NCBI RefSeq assembly: GCF_027789125.1
Contig: NZ_JAQFVF010000005.1
Span: 62,001 to 126,000, forward strand
Direction: 5' to 3'
DNA length: 64,000 bases
From: Paenibacillus aestuarii
GTDB taxonomy: Bacteria > Bacillota > Bacilli > Paenibacillales > NBRC-103111
The notes below the pieces were generated by a model. The model had not been told where the DNA came from. It made no database searches and was given only the letters and a program-made list of their open reading frames with translations. This document shows, in pieces, positions 25,693 through 35,086 of the stretch. A program made the position numbers and the translations under genes. How positions within the stretch are numbered: position 1 is the stretch's first letter; each line of letters starts with the position of its first letter.

Positions 25693-27078
25693 TTGAAACA
25701 ATCTAAAATTTTAACTTTATTTTCGAGTATTGTATTAGTTTCATCTATTTTAAGCGCATGTTCTAACACTGCCAATAACGCTACTAATGCAAAGGCTACA
25801 GATAAGGCTACAGATAAGGCTACAGATGCAAAGGCTACAGATGCAAAGGCCACAGATAAGGCTGCAGATGGCAACGCTTCCAATAAAGAAGGGAAAGTAA
25901 CGATCACTTACTGGAACTTGTTTGGTGGCGGTGACGGAGAAATCATGAATCAAATGGTTAAGAAATTTAACGATGAGTTCAAGGATAAAATTGAAGTAAA
26001 AGCTTTAACGCAAGACTGGGGACAATATTACACAAAGCTTCAAACAGCAGTTGCAGGTGGGGTAGCTCCAGATGTAGGCATTTCGCATACTTCCAAGTTG
26101 TCTGAAATGGTTAAACTCGGAATTATTGAGCCACTTGATGAATATGCCCAAGCCGGTGGGGTCTCTTGGAGTGGATATAACCAAAATATCTTGAACGCGA
26201 CAATTTTTGATTCAAAACATTACGCTTTGCCCTTGGATGCACATCCGTTTATCTTATACTACAACAAGAAAATTTTGAAAGATATGAGCTTGCTTAGCGA
26301 TGATGGAAAACCGAAAATCGAGCCAGGTCCTGATGGATTCGTGAGTTTTTTAACTAAAATTAAACAAAATGCTCCTCAAGGTATTTATCCTATGTTGCTT
26401 TCTTCCACGGGTGAGGATCCTTATAGACTTTGGTGGGCTTTCTATAATCAAATGAACGGTCCTGGTTTGTTGGATCAGTCGGGTACAAAAGCGACTTTTA
26501 ACAACGATCAAGGTAAAAAAGCAGCAGAATACGTGTTTAATCTTTTTAATAAGGGGCTTATTCCGAAGAATTTCCAAAAAATAGGGGAAACGTTCCAAGC
26601 GGGAAAAGCAGCACTTTTACCATCCGGGGTATGGTTTACCGGTACACTCGAAGCGACAAAGGGGCTTGAGTTTGGAGCCATTCCATTCCCCCAAATTTAT
26701 GATAAACCGGCTACTTGGATCGATTCCCATACATTGGTAATCCCGATACAGAAAAAAAATAAAGATCCGAAGAAGGTTCAAGCGGCCATTACCTTTGCGA
26801 AATGGATTACTGAACAAGGAGCGATGTGGGCGAAAGCTGGTCATATTCCAGCCTCAACTACTGCTGTAGAATCCCAAGATTTCAAGAGTTTGCCACTGCG
26901 TTCTGATTATCTCAAAGCCGCTAATGATGGTGTTTATTTGCCTCAATCCCCGAAATTGTGGCCGGCCAAAGATCAACTTGTACAGTCGTTGGATGCGATT
27001 TGGGCGGGAAAAGAACCGGTGGATAAAGGATTGGAGAAGGCCGTACAAAATGTAGAGAAGGTTGTGTCTCAACAATAA
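25693..27078 (+). CDS. Sugar ABC transporter substrate-binding lipoprotein
   Basis: About 461 residues. TTG 25693 is chosen because GGAGG (25681-25685) lies seven bases before it. The N-terminus is a lipoprotein signal with lipobox 'LSAC' (Cys23). A low-complexity linker of Lys-Ala-Thr-Asp repeats (residues 33-60) follows, then the mature family-1 extracellular solute-binding fold ('ITYWNLFGGGDGEIMNQMVK', 'YYTKLQTAVAGGVAPDVG'). It delivers an oligosaccharide to the two permeases encoded next. No ATPase gene is present, so a shared MsmX-type ATPase is expected. The neighbouring GH2 gene suggests a beta-linked glycan or glucuronide substrate, but this cannot be read from sequence. Confidence 0.9.
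   Translation: MKQSKILTLFSSIVLVSSILSACSNTANNATNAKATDKATDKATDAKATDAKATDKAADGNASNKEGKVTITYWNLFGGGDGEIMNQMVKKFNDEFKDKIEVKALTQDWGQYYTKLQTAVAGGVAPDVGISHTSKLSEMVKLGIIEPLDEYAQAGGVSWSGYNQNILNATIFDSKHYALPLDAHPFILYYNKKILKDMSLLSDDGKPKIEPGPDGFVSFLTKIKQNAPQGIYPMLLSSTGEDPYRLWWAFYNQMNGPGLLDQSGTKATFNNDQGKKAAEYVFNLFNKGLIPKNFQKIGETFQAGKAALLPSGVWFTGTLEATKGLEFGAIPFPQIYDKPATWIDSHTLVIPIQKKNKDPKKVQAAITFAKWITEQGAMWAKAGHIPASTTAVESQDFKSLPLRSDYLKAANDGVYLPQSPKLWPAKDQLVQSLDAIWAGKEPVDKGLEKAVQNVEKVVSQQ
25791..25875 (+). repeat. In-frame tandem repeat in the lipoprotein linker
   Basis: About six units of a 12-15 bp repeat, AAGGCTACAGAT with or without GCA, encode (A)KATD repeats between the lipidated Cys and the binding fold. 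Length may vary between strains by slippage. Confidence 0.8.
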
Positions 27079-27135
27079 TTGGTGTCATGCATTGGGGTTA
27101 CGCGGTAACCCCAATGCAATACTGGAGGTAGTCAC

Positions 27136-28065
27136 ATGAGTACGGTAACGACGATGGAGAATCAAGAATCTGCCAAAACAGCCAGATATAAAAGAAAATT
27201 AAATATTTACAATGAAATGTTGGGCACGGCATTTATTGCTCCTTATTTTATTTTCTTTATCATCTTTTCGATCGTTCCTATTTTTTATGGTCTGTGGGTC
27301 AGTTTTCATAAGTGGACCTTGGTGGGGAAAGATCATTTTGTCGGTCTGGAAAATTATATCTATGCGCTTAAAGACATAGATTTTTGGTTATCGCTTTGGC
27401 ATACAACTTTGTTCGTCATGATCTCCACGCCAGTATTAGTTACTATTCCTTTCGTACTTGCTCTCGTAATCGACCAAAAGATGAGAGGCAGGACGCTACT
27501 GAGAACCGTTTTTTTTACACCCAATATTTTGTCGGTATCCGTTGTTAGTAGTGTTTGGATTTTCGTGCTTCAGCCTTATAGTGGATTATTAAATACTTTG
27601 TTGCACAAAATCGGCATACAGCAGGAATTATTTTGGCTTAGCGAACCCGGTTTGGCATGGATTTCGATCGTTATGATTACTCTATGGTGGACCGAAGGCT
27701 TTAATATGATGATTTACTTAGCCGGATTGCAAGATATCCCTACTGAGCATTATGAGGCGGCAACAATAGATGGTGCAGGCGCATGGCAAAAATTAAGATA
27801 CATCACATTGCCTGCGATGCGGGGGGTTTTTGTACTTTTAACCGTCCTTCAGGTCATTGCTAATTTTAAAATATTCGGTCAGGTATGGTTAGTCACTCAC
27901 GGAGGACCCGGGAATCAGACCAGAACCATGATCCAGTATATTTACGAAACGGGGTTTTCAGCTAACGAACTTGGACGCGCAACGGCCATGTCATTTATTT
28001 TCTTTGTCCTTTTAATTACCCTTTCATTTTTGCAGTTTAAATTTTTTAGCGGAAAGAAAGACTGA
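27136..28065 (+). CDS. Sugar ABC transporter permease (MalF/MsmF-type)
   Basis: 309 residues with six predicted transmembrane segments, the first 'IAPYFIFFIIFSIVPIFYG'. The ATPase-coupling EAA loop is 'YEAATIDGAGAWQKLRYITL' near residues 210-230. Together with the next gene it forms the membrane channel of a CUT1-family importer. GGAGG precedes the ATG. It lies 57 bp after the binding protein, separated by a short hairpin-forming repeat (GGGGTTACGCGGTAACCCC region, 27093-27111) that may set expression differences between the binding protein and the permeases. Confidence 0.9.
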   Translation: MSTVTTMENQESAKTARYKRKLNIYNEMLGTAFIAPYFIFFIIFSIVPIFYGLWVSFHKWTLVGKDHFVGLENYIYALKDIDFWLSLWHTTLFVMISTPVLVTIPFVLALVIDQKMRGRTLLRTVFFTPNILSVSVVSSVWIFVLQPYSGLLNTLLHKIGIQQELFWLSEPGLAWISIVMITLWWTEGFNMMIYLAGLQDIPTEHYEAATIDGAGAWQKLRYITLPAMRGVFVLLTVLQVIANFKIFGQVWLVTHGGPGNQTRTMIQYIYETGFSANELGRATAMSFIFFVLLITLSFLQFKFFSGKKD

Positions 28066-28075
28066 GGGGAAAATA

Positions 28076-28918
28076 ATGAACGAATACGCAGGAAATCGAA
28101 AAGTTTCTATAGGGAAAATACTTCTGTATACATTTGGTTACACCTTGGCTGCTGGAATAGCATTTCCGGTTATTTGGATGATTGTTACTTCTTTTAAGCC
28201 GCAAGGCAGCCCAATTTCAGAGCTCAGTCAAAGGTTTTCACCACCGTTTTCCATAGATAACTTCGTATATATTTTCGAAAACGCGCCTGTCTTGAAATGG
28301 ACCATGAACAGTTTGATTGTGTCTTGTGTTGTACCCATTTTTAGCTTAACGCTGGGAGCTCTGGCCGCCTTTGCCCTTTCTAGAATAGATTTCAGTTACA
28401 GGAAAATTGCTTTCTGGATTATTTTGAGCGGGATGATGATTCCAGGTGAAGCAACCATCATTTCACTATATATTGTTTCGAATAGCTTGAACATTCTGAA
28501 TACGTATTTTGCGTTAATTTTACCTTCTCTGGCTGGCCCGTTAGGCGTGCTTGTGCTTAAGCAGTTTTTTGATGGACTTCCTAATGAGTTGGTGGATGCC
28601 GCTAAGATTGACGGCTGCAGCATGTTTCGAATTTGGTGGAACATTTTCCTTCCATTATCCAAACCTGTTATTGCCTCTTTGATGATTTTTGCATTTTTAG
28701 GCTCCTGGAATGATTTTTTATGGCCGTTTTTATCGATTACTTCAGAAGATTTAATGACCTTGCCAGTCGGTATCCCATTCTTTAACAGTTCCTATACCCA
28801 GGACGAAACACTGCCTATGACGATCAATGCCTACGCATCCATTCCGATTATTATCGTATTTGTCATTTTCCAAAAATATATTGTAAAAGGAATAACACTT
28901 TCTGGAATCAAAGGTTGA
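28076..28918 (+). CDS. Sugar ABC transporter permease (MalG/MsmG-type)
   Basis: 280 residues, six transmembrane segments, EAA loop 'VDAAKIDGCSMFRIWWNIF' near 180-200. The start ATG 28076 has GAGGGG just upstream and follows the previous permease by 10 bp, so the two are co-translated. It is the CUT1 partner permease. Confidence 0.9.
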   Translation: MNEYAGNRKVSIGKILLYTFGYTLAAGIAFPVIWMIVTSFKPQGSPISELSQRFSPPFSIDNFVYIFENAPVLKWTMNSLIVSCVVPIFSLTLGALAAFALSRIDFSYRKIAFWIILSGMMIPGEATIISLYIVSNSLNILNTYFALILPSLAGPLGVLVLKQFFDGLPNELVDAAKIDGCSMFRIWWNIFLPLSKPVIASLMIFAFLGSWNDFLWPFLSITSEDLMTLPVGIPFFNSSYTQDETLPMTINAYASIPIIIVFVIFQKYIVKGITLSGIKG

Positions 28919-28992
28919 CCAACGAAGAAAAGGTGGCCAATAAGGCTGTTGAAATCATTAAAAACAATTCTAATAGAAGGTAGTGGTAGAAC

Positions 28993-31752
28993 GTGTCGGT
29001 AGCTGAAACCTGTCAGAGCCTAGAAAAGCAAATTCCAAGATCTGAGTATCCGAGACCCGATTGGCAAAGAAACGATTGGCTGAATTTAAACGGCAGCTGG
29101 GATTTCATGTTTGATAGCGAGGATAAAGGCAACAACGAGGAATGGTATTTGGCAGGCTGTCCGACATTTGCTCAGCAGATCCATGTACCTTTTTCCTGGG
29201 TAAGTCCTCTATCGGGAATCGGACAGGATGTAAAAGGAATCGCCTGGTATAGCAGAAATGTGCGCTGGGCTCCTAAGCAGCAGGAAAGCCGTGTATTCCT
29301 CCGTTTCGGTGCGGTGGATTACCGTTGCGACTTATGGGTTAATCAAATTCTAATAGGTACTCATGAAGGCGGGTATGGTGCATTTGAATTTGACGTTACA
29401 GATGTATGGAACCATGAAGAAGATAATCGAATTGTAGTTCGCGTTCAGGATGATGATGAAGCTTATCAAACTCGCGGTAAACAAGGTTATGGCGAGATTC
29501 GTGGTATTTGGCAGACGGTATGGCTGGAGTCCCGCCCGCAAAATTATGTTGCATCGGCGCGGTTCTATACGTGTATCGATGGGAGTGTTGAAATTACAGG
29601 TACGGTGCAGTCCCATCGTCCGGTGGGTGCTGTTCTTCGATTCTTTTTTGATAATGGCGTTGTAGACCATCGCCTTAAACTGGAGTTGTCTGAAGGGATA
29701 AATCAGTTTCGGACATCCTTTCAAGTGGATTCACCGAATCTTTGGAGTACAGAGTCGCCGTATCTCTATGAAGGAACAGTAGAGCTTGAAAGTGAGACAG
29801 CCATTAGCGGAAACGATACGATCTCAACCTACTTCGGCATTCGTGAGATTGGTACGGCGAAGTTTGACGGACGGGACCATAAGTGGATTACGTTAAATGG
29901 AAAGCCAGTATTTCTGAATGGTACGTTGGACCAATCGTTTATCCCGGATGGTTACTTTACGTTCCCAAGCGAGGACTACATTCGAGATGAAATATGGAGA
30001 CTAAAGCGACTGGGTTTAAATTTTGTCCGTATTCACATCAAACCGGAGGAACCGCGAAAGCTTTATTGGGCCGACAAGCTTGGTGTGCTGGTTATGGAAG
30101 ATATGCCTTGTTTTTGGGGTGAACCTGATGAGAGAGCCCGAGATGCCTATGAAAGAGAAGCCAAAGAGATCATTCAGCGCGATTTCAATCATCCGTCGAT
30201 CATTTCCTGGGTTGTTTTCAATGAAACTTGGGGCCTGTTCACGAAAGATACAAAAGATAAAAGAAAATATCTCCCGGAAACGCAGGAATGGGTGCGTTCC
30301 GTCTACAAATGGGCGAAGCAGGAAGATCCGACAAGGCTTATTGAAGATAATTCCCCCTGTAATTATGACCATGTCGAGTCAGATTTAAATACATGGCATT
30401 TCTATTTAAACGGATACGAAGCAGTCCGCAGTCATGTGCAGGAAGTTGTGGATAAGACCTATGTGGGGTCTGATTTTAACTACATCGGCGGCAATTTGCA
30501 GACTGACGCACCCCTAATGAATAGCGAGTGCGGAGCCGTATGGGGGATTGAAGGAAGCGCAGGAGACAGTGACCTCGCATGGCATTACCGCTACATGATT
30601 AACGAATTCCGTCGACATGACAAGATGTGTGGGTTTATTTTTACCGAGTTTCACGATGTCATTAACGAGTTTAACGGGTATTACAGGATGGATCGTCAGG
30701 AGAAGGATTTCGGTTATAGTTCGTTCTGTTCGGACATGAGTTTGCGAGATCTGCATTCACCTGATTTTATCGTGATTGATGCGCCTCCTTGCCGCACGGT
30801 ATTACCAGGCCAAGCCGTTGAAGTGCCACTCTTGGCGTCAAGCTACTCGGACCGCTACCATGGGCAAACGTTGCAATTAAAGTGGGAAGTATATTACGAC
30901 AACTTCGGTGATAAAGCGATTGCGGGGACAGAAACTGTCAATATGGAATGGAATGGATACGGGGTACGTCCACTGCAGGAGCTGCAGCTTACGATGCCGC
31001 AGGTTGATGCCGTTGCAGTTCTTACAGTAGTTTTACAAACCTTGGAAGGAACCGTAATTGCCCGCAACTTTATTACTTTCGATGTGAGGAGCGGTCATTC
31101 TAATGGCATTTACGCCATGGAGGGCGAGTGGCTAAGCGTACGCCCGGCGGCTTACACATCATCCCAGTGGGAATATGAATGGAAGGCACTGGACGATCAC
31201 AAAGTGAACGGAGCTTCAACGGGCTTTTTCGAATATGACATCGCTTTGCCTGAGGGTATAAGAAATGCATCAGTAAACGATATTGAAGTAATTTTCGAAG
31301 CCGGGGCCAAAGCGGTTTTAGGTAAAGACAAGGAGATGATTGCGTACAAACCAAGCGATATCTCTTATATGCATGGAGCCAAAATGGATCCGGGTATGAA
31401 CATTAATTCTTATTTCATGTCGGATGAAAGCTGCCATCCATCCTATGTCGATGTTTTGGTGGACGGGGAACCTATTCGCACGATCTGTTTGCAAGACGAT
31501 CCTGCGGACAGCAGAGGCGTACTATCGTGGCATTATCAGTCGAATGACCGCAAGCTGGAAGAGGCCGGTTCTTACGGTTACCTTCAGCGAATCTGTATTC
31601 CAAGCCGTCTAACCGCCCGTATTATCGAAAAAAACAGCTTTACTTTACGGCTATCCGTACCGGAAGGCACGTCTGAAGGCGAAGGTGGAATCGCTATTTA
31701 TGGACGGAATACGGGGCGTTATCCCATTGACATCATCATTCGCTGGAAGTAA
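28993..31752 (+). CDS. Glycoside hydrolase family 2 protein
   Basis: 919 residues starting at GTG 28993 (AAGGTAGTGG upstream). Domain order: N-terminal sugar-binding jelly roll ('WLNLNGSWDFMFD' through 'VWNHEEDNRIVVRV'), immunoglobulin-like domain, TIM barrel ('FVRIHIKPEEPRKLYWADKL'), and C-terminal beta domains. Acid/base Glu411 is in 'VVFNETWG' and nucleophile Glu512 in 'LMNSECGAVWG', both at family positions. GH2 enzymes are retaining beta-galactosidases, beta-glucuronidases or beta-mannosidases; specificity is not assigned. No signal peptide, so it acts on imported oligosaccharide in the cytoplasm. It is the last gene of the transporter operon. Confidence 0.9.
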   Translation: MSVAETCQSLEKQIPRSEYPRPDWQRNDWLNLNGSWDFMFDSEDKGNNEEWYLAGCPTFAQQIHVPFSWVSPLSGIGQDVKGIAWYSRNVRWAPKQQESRVFLRFGAVDYRCDLWVNQILIGTHEGGYGAFEFDVTDVWNHEEDNRIVVRVQDDDEAYQTRGKQGYGEIRGIWQTVWLESRPQNYVASARFYTCIDGSVEITGTVQSHRPVGAVLRFFFDNGVVDHRLKLELSEGINQFRTSFQVDSPNLWSTESPYLYEGTVELESETAISGNDTISTYFGIREIGTAKFDGRDHKWITLNGKPVFLNGTLDQSFIPDGYFTFPSEDYIRDEIWRLKRLGLNFVRIHIKPEEPRKLYWADKLGVLVMEDMPCFWGEPDERARDAYEREAKEIIQRDFNHPSIISWVVFNETWGLFTKDTKDKRKYLPETQEWVRSVYKWAKQEDPTRLIEDNSPCNYDHVESDLNTWHFYLNGYEAVRSHVQEVVDKTYVGSDFNYIGGNLQTDAPLMNSECGAVWGIEGSAGDSDLAWHYRYMINEFRRHDKMCGFIFTEFHDVINEFNGYYRMDRQEKDFGYSSFCSDMSLRDLHSPDFIVIDAPPCRTVLPGQAVEVPLLASSYSDRYHGQTLQLKWEVYYDNFGDKAIAGTETVNMEWNGYGVRPLQELQLTMPQVDAVAVLTVVLQTLEGTVIARNFITFDVRSGHSNGIYAMEGEWLSVRPAAYTSSQWEYEWKALDDHKVNGASTGFFEYDIALPEGIRNASVNDIEVIFEAGAKAVLGKDKEMIAYKPSDISYMHGAKMDPGMNINSYFMSDESCHPSYVDVLVDGEPIRTICLQDDPADSRGVLSWHYQSNDRKLEEAGSYGYLQRICIPSRLTARIIEKNSFTLRLSVPEGTSEGEGGIAIYGRNTGRYPIDIIIRWK

Positions 31753-31782
31753 ATAAAGGTTTGAGTCAAAACGCTTATTCGG

Positions 31783-31830
31783 GTTTCTTCTTTTCAGAAA
31801 TGAAAGGAAGGAACCCGTAATAATTTCAAA
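31783..31830 (+). repeat. Imperfect long inverted repeat after the GH2 gene
   Basis: TTATTCGGGTT (31783-31793) pairs with AACCCGTAATAA (31819-31830), with further pairing inside (pyrimidine-rich arm against purine-rich arm). No T-run follows. It may be a processing or weak termination structure. Confidence 0.4.
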
Positions 31831-31897
31831 ATGCAAAAATGAATGTGAGATTAGTAGCACAATTTGTTAGTAGAAACATGACAAAGGAGGGTTAGAG

Positions 31898-32923
31898 TTG
31901 CGGCAGCGAGACCAAGTGATTGATGTTTTTAAGGGGCTCTTAGTATTGGGGATGGTCTACACCCATATACTACAATTCTTTTGTCATTTCGATAAGCATC
32001 ACTTAGCGGAAGTATTTCAAAATTACGTGAACATCATTACGTTCTCGGGCTTTGTCTTCAGTTTCGGGTTTGTCTGCCAAAAAGCTTATTACAACAAGTC
32101 ATTTCAAGCAGCCTCCGGAAAAATGGCGCTTAATGGTTTAAAAACATTAGTCGCGTTTTATATCTCCGGCTCATATTTTCGAATTCTTATCGATAATAAG
32201 CGTTTTGAGTGGGACACTTTTCGCCAAATACTGATTTTACAGGATATCCCCGGCTGGTCCGAATTCTTAATCTCCTTTACTTTGTATATTTTCGTCGGTC
32301 TCGTATTCTTTAAGCCATTTCAACTGTTGGTAGAGAAAAAGTGGGTGTTTTGGCTTGTCCTTGCTCTTTGCTTAGTAACGACTTATATGAACTACAGCAA
32401 AATCACTATTAACCAAATAGGTCTATTAATCGGAACAAAGCAATTTGCATCTTTTCCTATTGTGCAGTATATGCCTTTTTATTTAATTGGCATGTATTTG
32501 GCTCGGTATGGAGTGAAGTCTCATCTAGGAATTTTGATTGGGGCTACTGTTTCAACAGTAGTAGCAGCGGTTTTCTTCATGAAGAAAGGAAAATTACCCG
32601 GTCGATTTCCTCCATCATTAGAATGGATCCTGGCACCGTCTTTGTTTCTGTATATCTATTATCTGGCGGCAAGGAGGTTTGAATTTGTTTCGTACCTCAG
32701 GAAGCCTTTGACTTTCCTGGGACGGAACGTGCTCATCTATTTACTGCTGAGCAATATTTTCATTTTTACACTGAAAAGCAATCAAAGGGCGTTAGAGTTA
32801 ACCCCTGCTCAGTGCTTAATACTCGCCGTTCTGAACTTTGCCATTATCGGTTATTTCATATCGATTATAACGAATGGGAAGCCAAAACAAACAGAGGTTG
32901 TGGTGCGAGAACTACATTCGTGA
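31898..32923 (+). CDS. Membrane acyltransferase-family protein
   Basis: 341 residues starting at TTG 31898 with AAAGGAGGG in front. About nine hydrophobic segments span the protein. The N-terminus 'VIDVFKGLLVLGMVYTHIL' with the R/D...H pattern is characteristic of the acyltransferase-3/OpgC/DUF1624 group, which transfer acyl (often acetyl) groups to sugars at the membrane. It follows the GH2 gene by 145 bp with its own ribosome site and may modify a cell-surface polysaccharide; substrate unknown. Confidence 0.7.
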   Translation: MRQRDQVIDVFKGLLVLGMVYTHILQFFCHFDKHHLAEVFQNYVNIITFSGFVFSFGFVCQKAYYNKSFQAASGKMALNGLKTLVAFYISGSYFRILIDNKRFEWDTFRQILILQDIPGWSEFLISFTLYIFVGLVFFKPFQLLVEKKWVFWLVLALCLVTTYMNYSKITINQIGLLIGTKQFASFPIVQYMPFYLIGMYLARYGVKSHLGILIGATVSTVVAAVFFMKKGKLPGRFPPSLEWILAPSLFLYIYYLAARRFEFVSYLRKPLTFLGRNVLIYLLLSNIFIFTLKSNQRALELTPAQCLILAVLNFAIIGYFISIITNGKPKQTEVVVRELHS

Positions 32924-33048
32924 TAAGTCCGGAAATACATATTTCTCTAAAAGTCTGAATCTATTGCATAACCACCCTCCATCGACCAACTATGATTTAA
33001 CCACAATTTGTTTGGTATGAAAATTCAACGGGTCTATCGAAAAATATT

Positions 33049-33096
33049 TAAAAAGCAGTGGCAGAGGTACTTAGTACCTGCTACCACTGCTTTTTG
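33049..33096. terminator. Bidirectional terminator between convergent operons
   Basis: AAAAGCAGTGG (33049-33059) and CCACTGCTTTTT form a strong stem with an inner AGGTACT/AGTACCT arm. T-runs flank it on both strands, so it serves the acyltransferase gene and the minus-strand amino-sugar operon. Confidence 0.85.
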
Positions 33097-33125
33097 TGAT
33101 ACGTAGCCGCTTGTGACCGACCGCC

Positions 33126-33884
33126 TTATAGTTTCTTAATTCTGCCTTTGAACTTTTGAATGAAGCGTGCATTGGACTCATCGCCGCCGCTTGCGTTGCC
33201 GCTCATCCAAATGGGTGGTTGAATGCCGTCCTTGACCAGTAGGTCGATCGTTTCCGACACGAGCGCATTTAAAAGGTAGGCATTAGCGAAGGTGGACATG
33301 GCGGCAACCCGTTGCTCAAGTCCCTCGATTTCAACCACAGCATCGCCTACATCAATTTTAGTGTCGAGTACAATATCGACCAGGTCATGCAAGTTTTGCT
33401 TGGATGGATGACGGGCCACATGGTTTTCGGGTGTGGCGAGCGCGTGCCTGACAGAAGTGACCCCGATGGTTTTGACTCCGCGCGATTTGGCCACCAAGGC
33501 CGAATCAATGGTAGCAGAGTTGATGCCATAGGCGTTGATGATGATTAATAAATCCCCTTGCTTCAGCCCATAATCGTCCATCACGATGTTGGCATAGCCG
33601 GGTGTCCGCTCGACTGCCATGGATCGCAGCGCTCCCCCGCTGAGCAGAGTGCCTTCATCCAGTATGGCACTGATATGCATAAGTCCGCCAGCCCTGAAAA
33701 AAATCTCCTGGGAGCCGAGATTCGAATGTCCGCCCGGTCCATAAGCATAAACGATGTTATCTTGTTTGATGTGTTCCGCCATCATTTGAGCCGCTTTGGC
33801 AACCGAATCTTGTTCTTCTTGATGAAGCAGCTCCAGGTGATGAATAATTTTATGAAGGTACTGCGTCATAACGGCTGTGCTCAT
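33126..33884 (-). CDS. SIS-domain sugar isomerase-like protein (UPF0309 type)
   Basis: About 252 residues. A SIS fold with phosphosugar-binding elements 'NIVYAYGPGGHSNLGSQEIF' and 'GDLLIIINAYGINSATID', and the C-terminal 'PPIWMSGNASGGDESN' typical of UPF0309 proteins. I set the start at ATG 33884, eight bases after AAGGAGTG; the upstream in-frame GTG (33893) overlaps that site. It is the last gene of the amino-sugar operon, five bases after nagA. It likely isomerises or senses a phospho-amino-sugar (inference). Confidence 0.8.
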   Translation of the reverse strand: MSTAVMTQYLHKIIHHLELLHQEEQDSVAKAAQMMAEHIKQDNIVYAYGPGGHSNLGSQEIFFRAGGLMHISAILDEGTLLSGGALRSMAVERTPGYANIVMDDYGLKQGDLLIIINAYGINSATIDSALVAKSRGVKTIGVTSVRHALATPENHVARHPSKQNLHDLVDIVLDTKIDVGDAVVEIEGLEQRVAAMSTFANAYLLNALVSETIDLLVKDGIQPPIWMSGNASGGDESNARFIQKFKGRIKKL

Positions 33885-33889
33885 GCGCT

Positions 33890-35074
33890 TCACTCCTTGG
33901 TTGATGTAGTCAAATCGAAGACTCGATTGCCTTGCTTGTAGGTTTGAACGATGGTCATGCGTTGTTCTATCAGTTCAAACAAGACCAGATCGGCTGGCGC
34001 ACCGATAGTGAGTCCGTTCTGGGAAGGCAAATTCATAAAAGCGGAGGGACGGACCGAGGCCATGTCCCAAGCTTCCTCCAGCGCTGCCAAACCATTTTTC
34101 ACAAGATGGGATATGCCCCAGGGAAGCAGCTGCGCCGATCCTGCCAGCAATCCGGGATTTTCCGCAAGATGCAGTCTTCCTTCCGGTGTAAGCACGACTC
34201 GACCGCCGATATGATTATCGTAAGTTCCGGGCGCCATGCCACTTAAGTAAACGGCATCACTAACAAGTAGAGTCTTCTCGCCCTTGGTGCGCAAAATAAC
34301 CTTTAATACCGATTCGGGCAGATGAAACCCATCGGCAATGATACAAGCCGATAGCCCGTCTTGGCTTAATTGCTCCCATATATAGTTGGGATGGCGGGGC
34401 AGCATCAAGTGGGCGCCGTTTCCGAGATGAGTGGACATTCTCGCGCCGGCCTTGACGGCTTCGTCGATTTGCTCGGCTGAGGCTGAAGTGTGCCCTATCG
34501 ATACGGTAACGCCTTGATCCACACAACGCTCAACAAAATCAATCGTCCCTGGCCATTCGGGTGACAGCGTAATGATTTTGATTCGGCCTCGGGCGGCCTC
34601 CTGCCACTTTTGAAATAAAGGCCAGCTCGGCGCTTTTGCATAGCTCTTGTCATGCGCTCCACGGGGACCGTCCTCGGGCGAAATGAAAGGGCCCTCCAGA
34701 TGAATGCCTTTGACTCCAGCCTGGGAAACAGGATCTCCGTCGCAGGCAGCTGCAATGGATTGCAGCGCCTGTTCGATTTCCTCATCCCCGTTGGTAATAA
34801 CCGTAGGATAGTAGGAGGTCACGCCTTCTTTCCAAAGCCCGCGCGTAGTGTTCTCGACCGATCCCTTGGCAATAGGGATCGTGTTGAAGTCAGAGCCGTA
34901 GTACCCGTTAATTTGCAAATCCACCAGTCCAGGAGCAATCCAGGGCAGTGAATCATTATTTTTATCCGGAGCTATCGGTTGGATATCCTTGATCCGGCCG
35001 TGCTCGATGTGAATCGTAACGGGTTCCTTTGTCTTATAATGAATTCCTTCTACCGTCGTTACGCTTCCCAACAT
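33890..35074 (-). CDS. nagA: N-acetylglucosamine-6-phosphate deacetylase
   Basis: About 394 residues of the amidohydrolase superfamily. Visible signatures: 'PGLVDLQINGYYGSDF', 'GIHLEGPFISPEDGPRGAHD' (metal-binding Glu), 'SIGHTSASAEQ', 'STHLGNGAHLMLPRH' and 'LVSDAVYLSGMAPG' with the catalytic Asp. It removes acetate from GlcNAc-6-P to give GlcN-6-P for NagB. The probable start is the ATG at 35074, nine bases after AGGGG; ATG 35083 touches that site. It lies directly downstream of nagB and overlaps the upstream codons of the SIS gene. Confidence 0.92.
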   Translation of the reverse strand: MLGSVTTVEGIHYKTKEPVTIHIEHGRIKDIQPIAPDKNNDSLPWIAPGLVDLQINGYYGSDFNTIPIAKGSVENTTRGLWKEGVTSYYPTVITNGDEEIEQALQSIAAACDGDPVSQAGVKGIHLEGPFISPEDGPRGAHDKSYAKAPSWPLFQKWQEAARGRIKIITLSPEWPGTIDFVERCVDQGVTVSIGHTSASAEQIDEAVKAGARMSTHLGNGAHLMLPRHPNYIWEQLSQDGLSACIIADGFHLPESVLKVILRTKGEKTLLVSDAVYLSGMAPGTYDNHIGGRVVLTPEGRLHLAENPGLLAGSAQLLPWGISHLVKNGLAALEEAWDMASVRPSAFMNLPSQNGLTIGAPADLVLFELIEQRMTIVQTYKQGNRVFDLTTSTKE

Positions 35075-35086
35075 ATCATTCATCCC

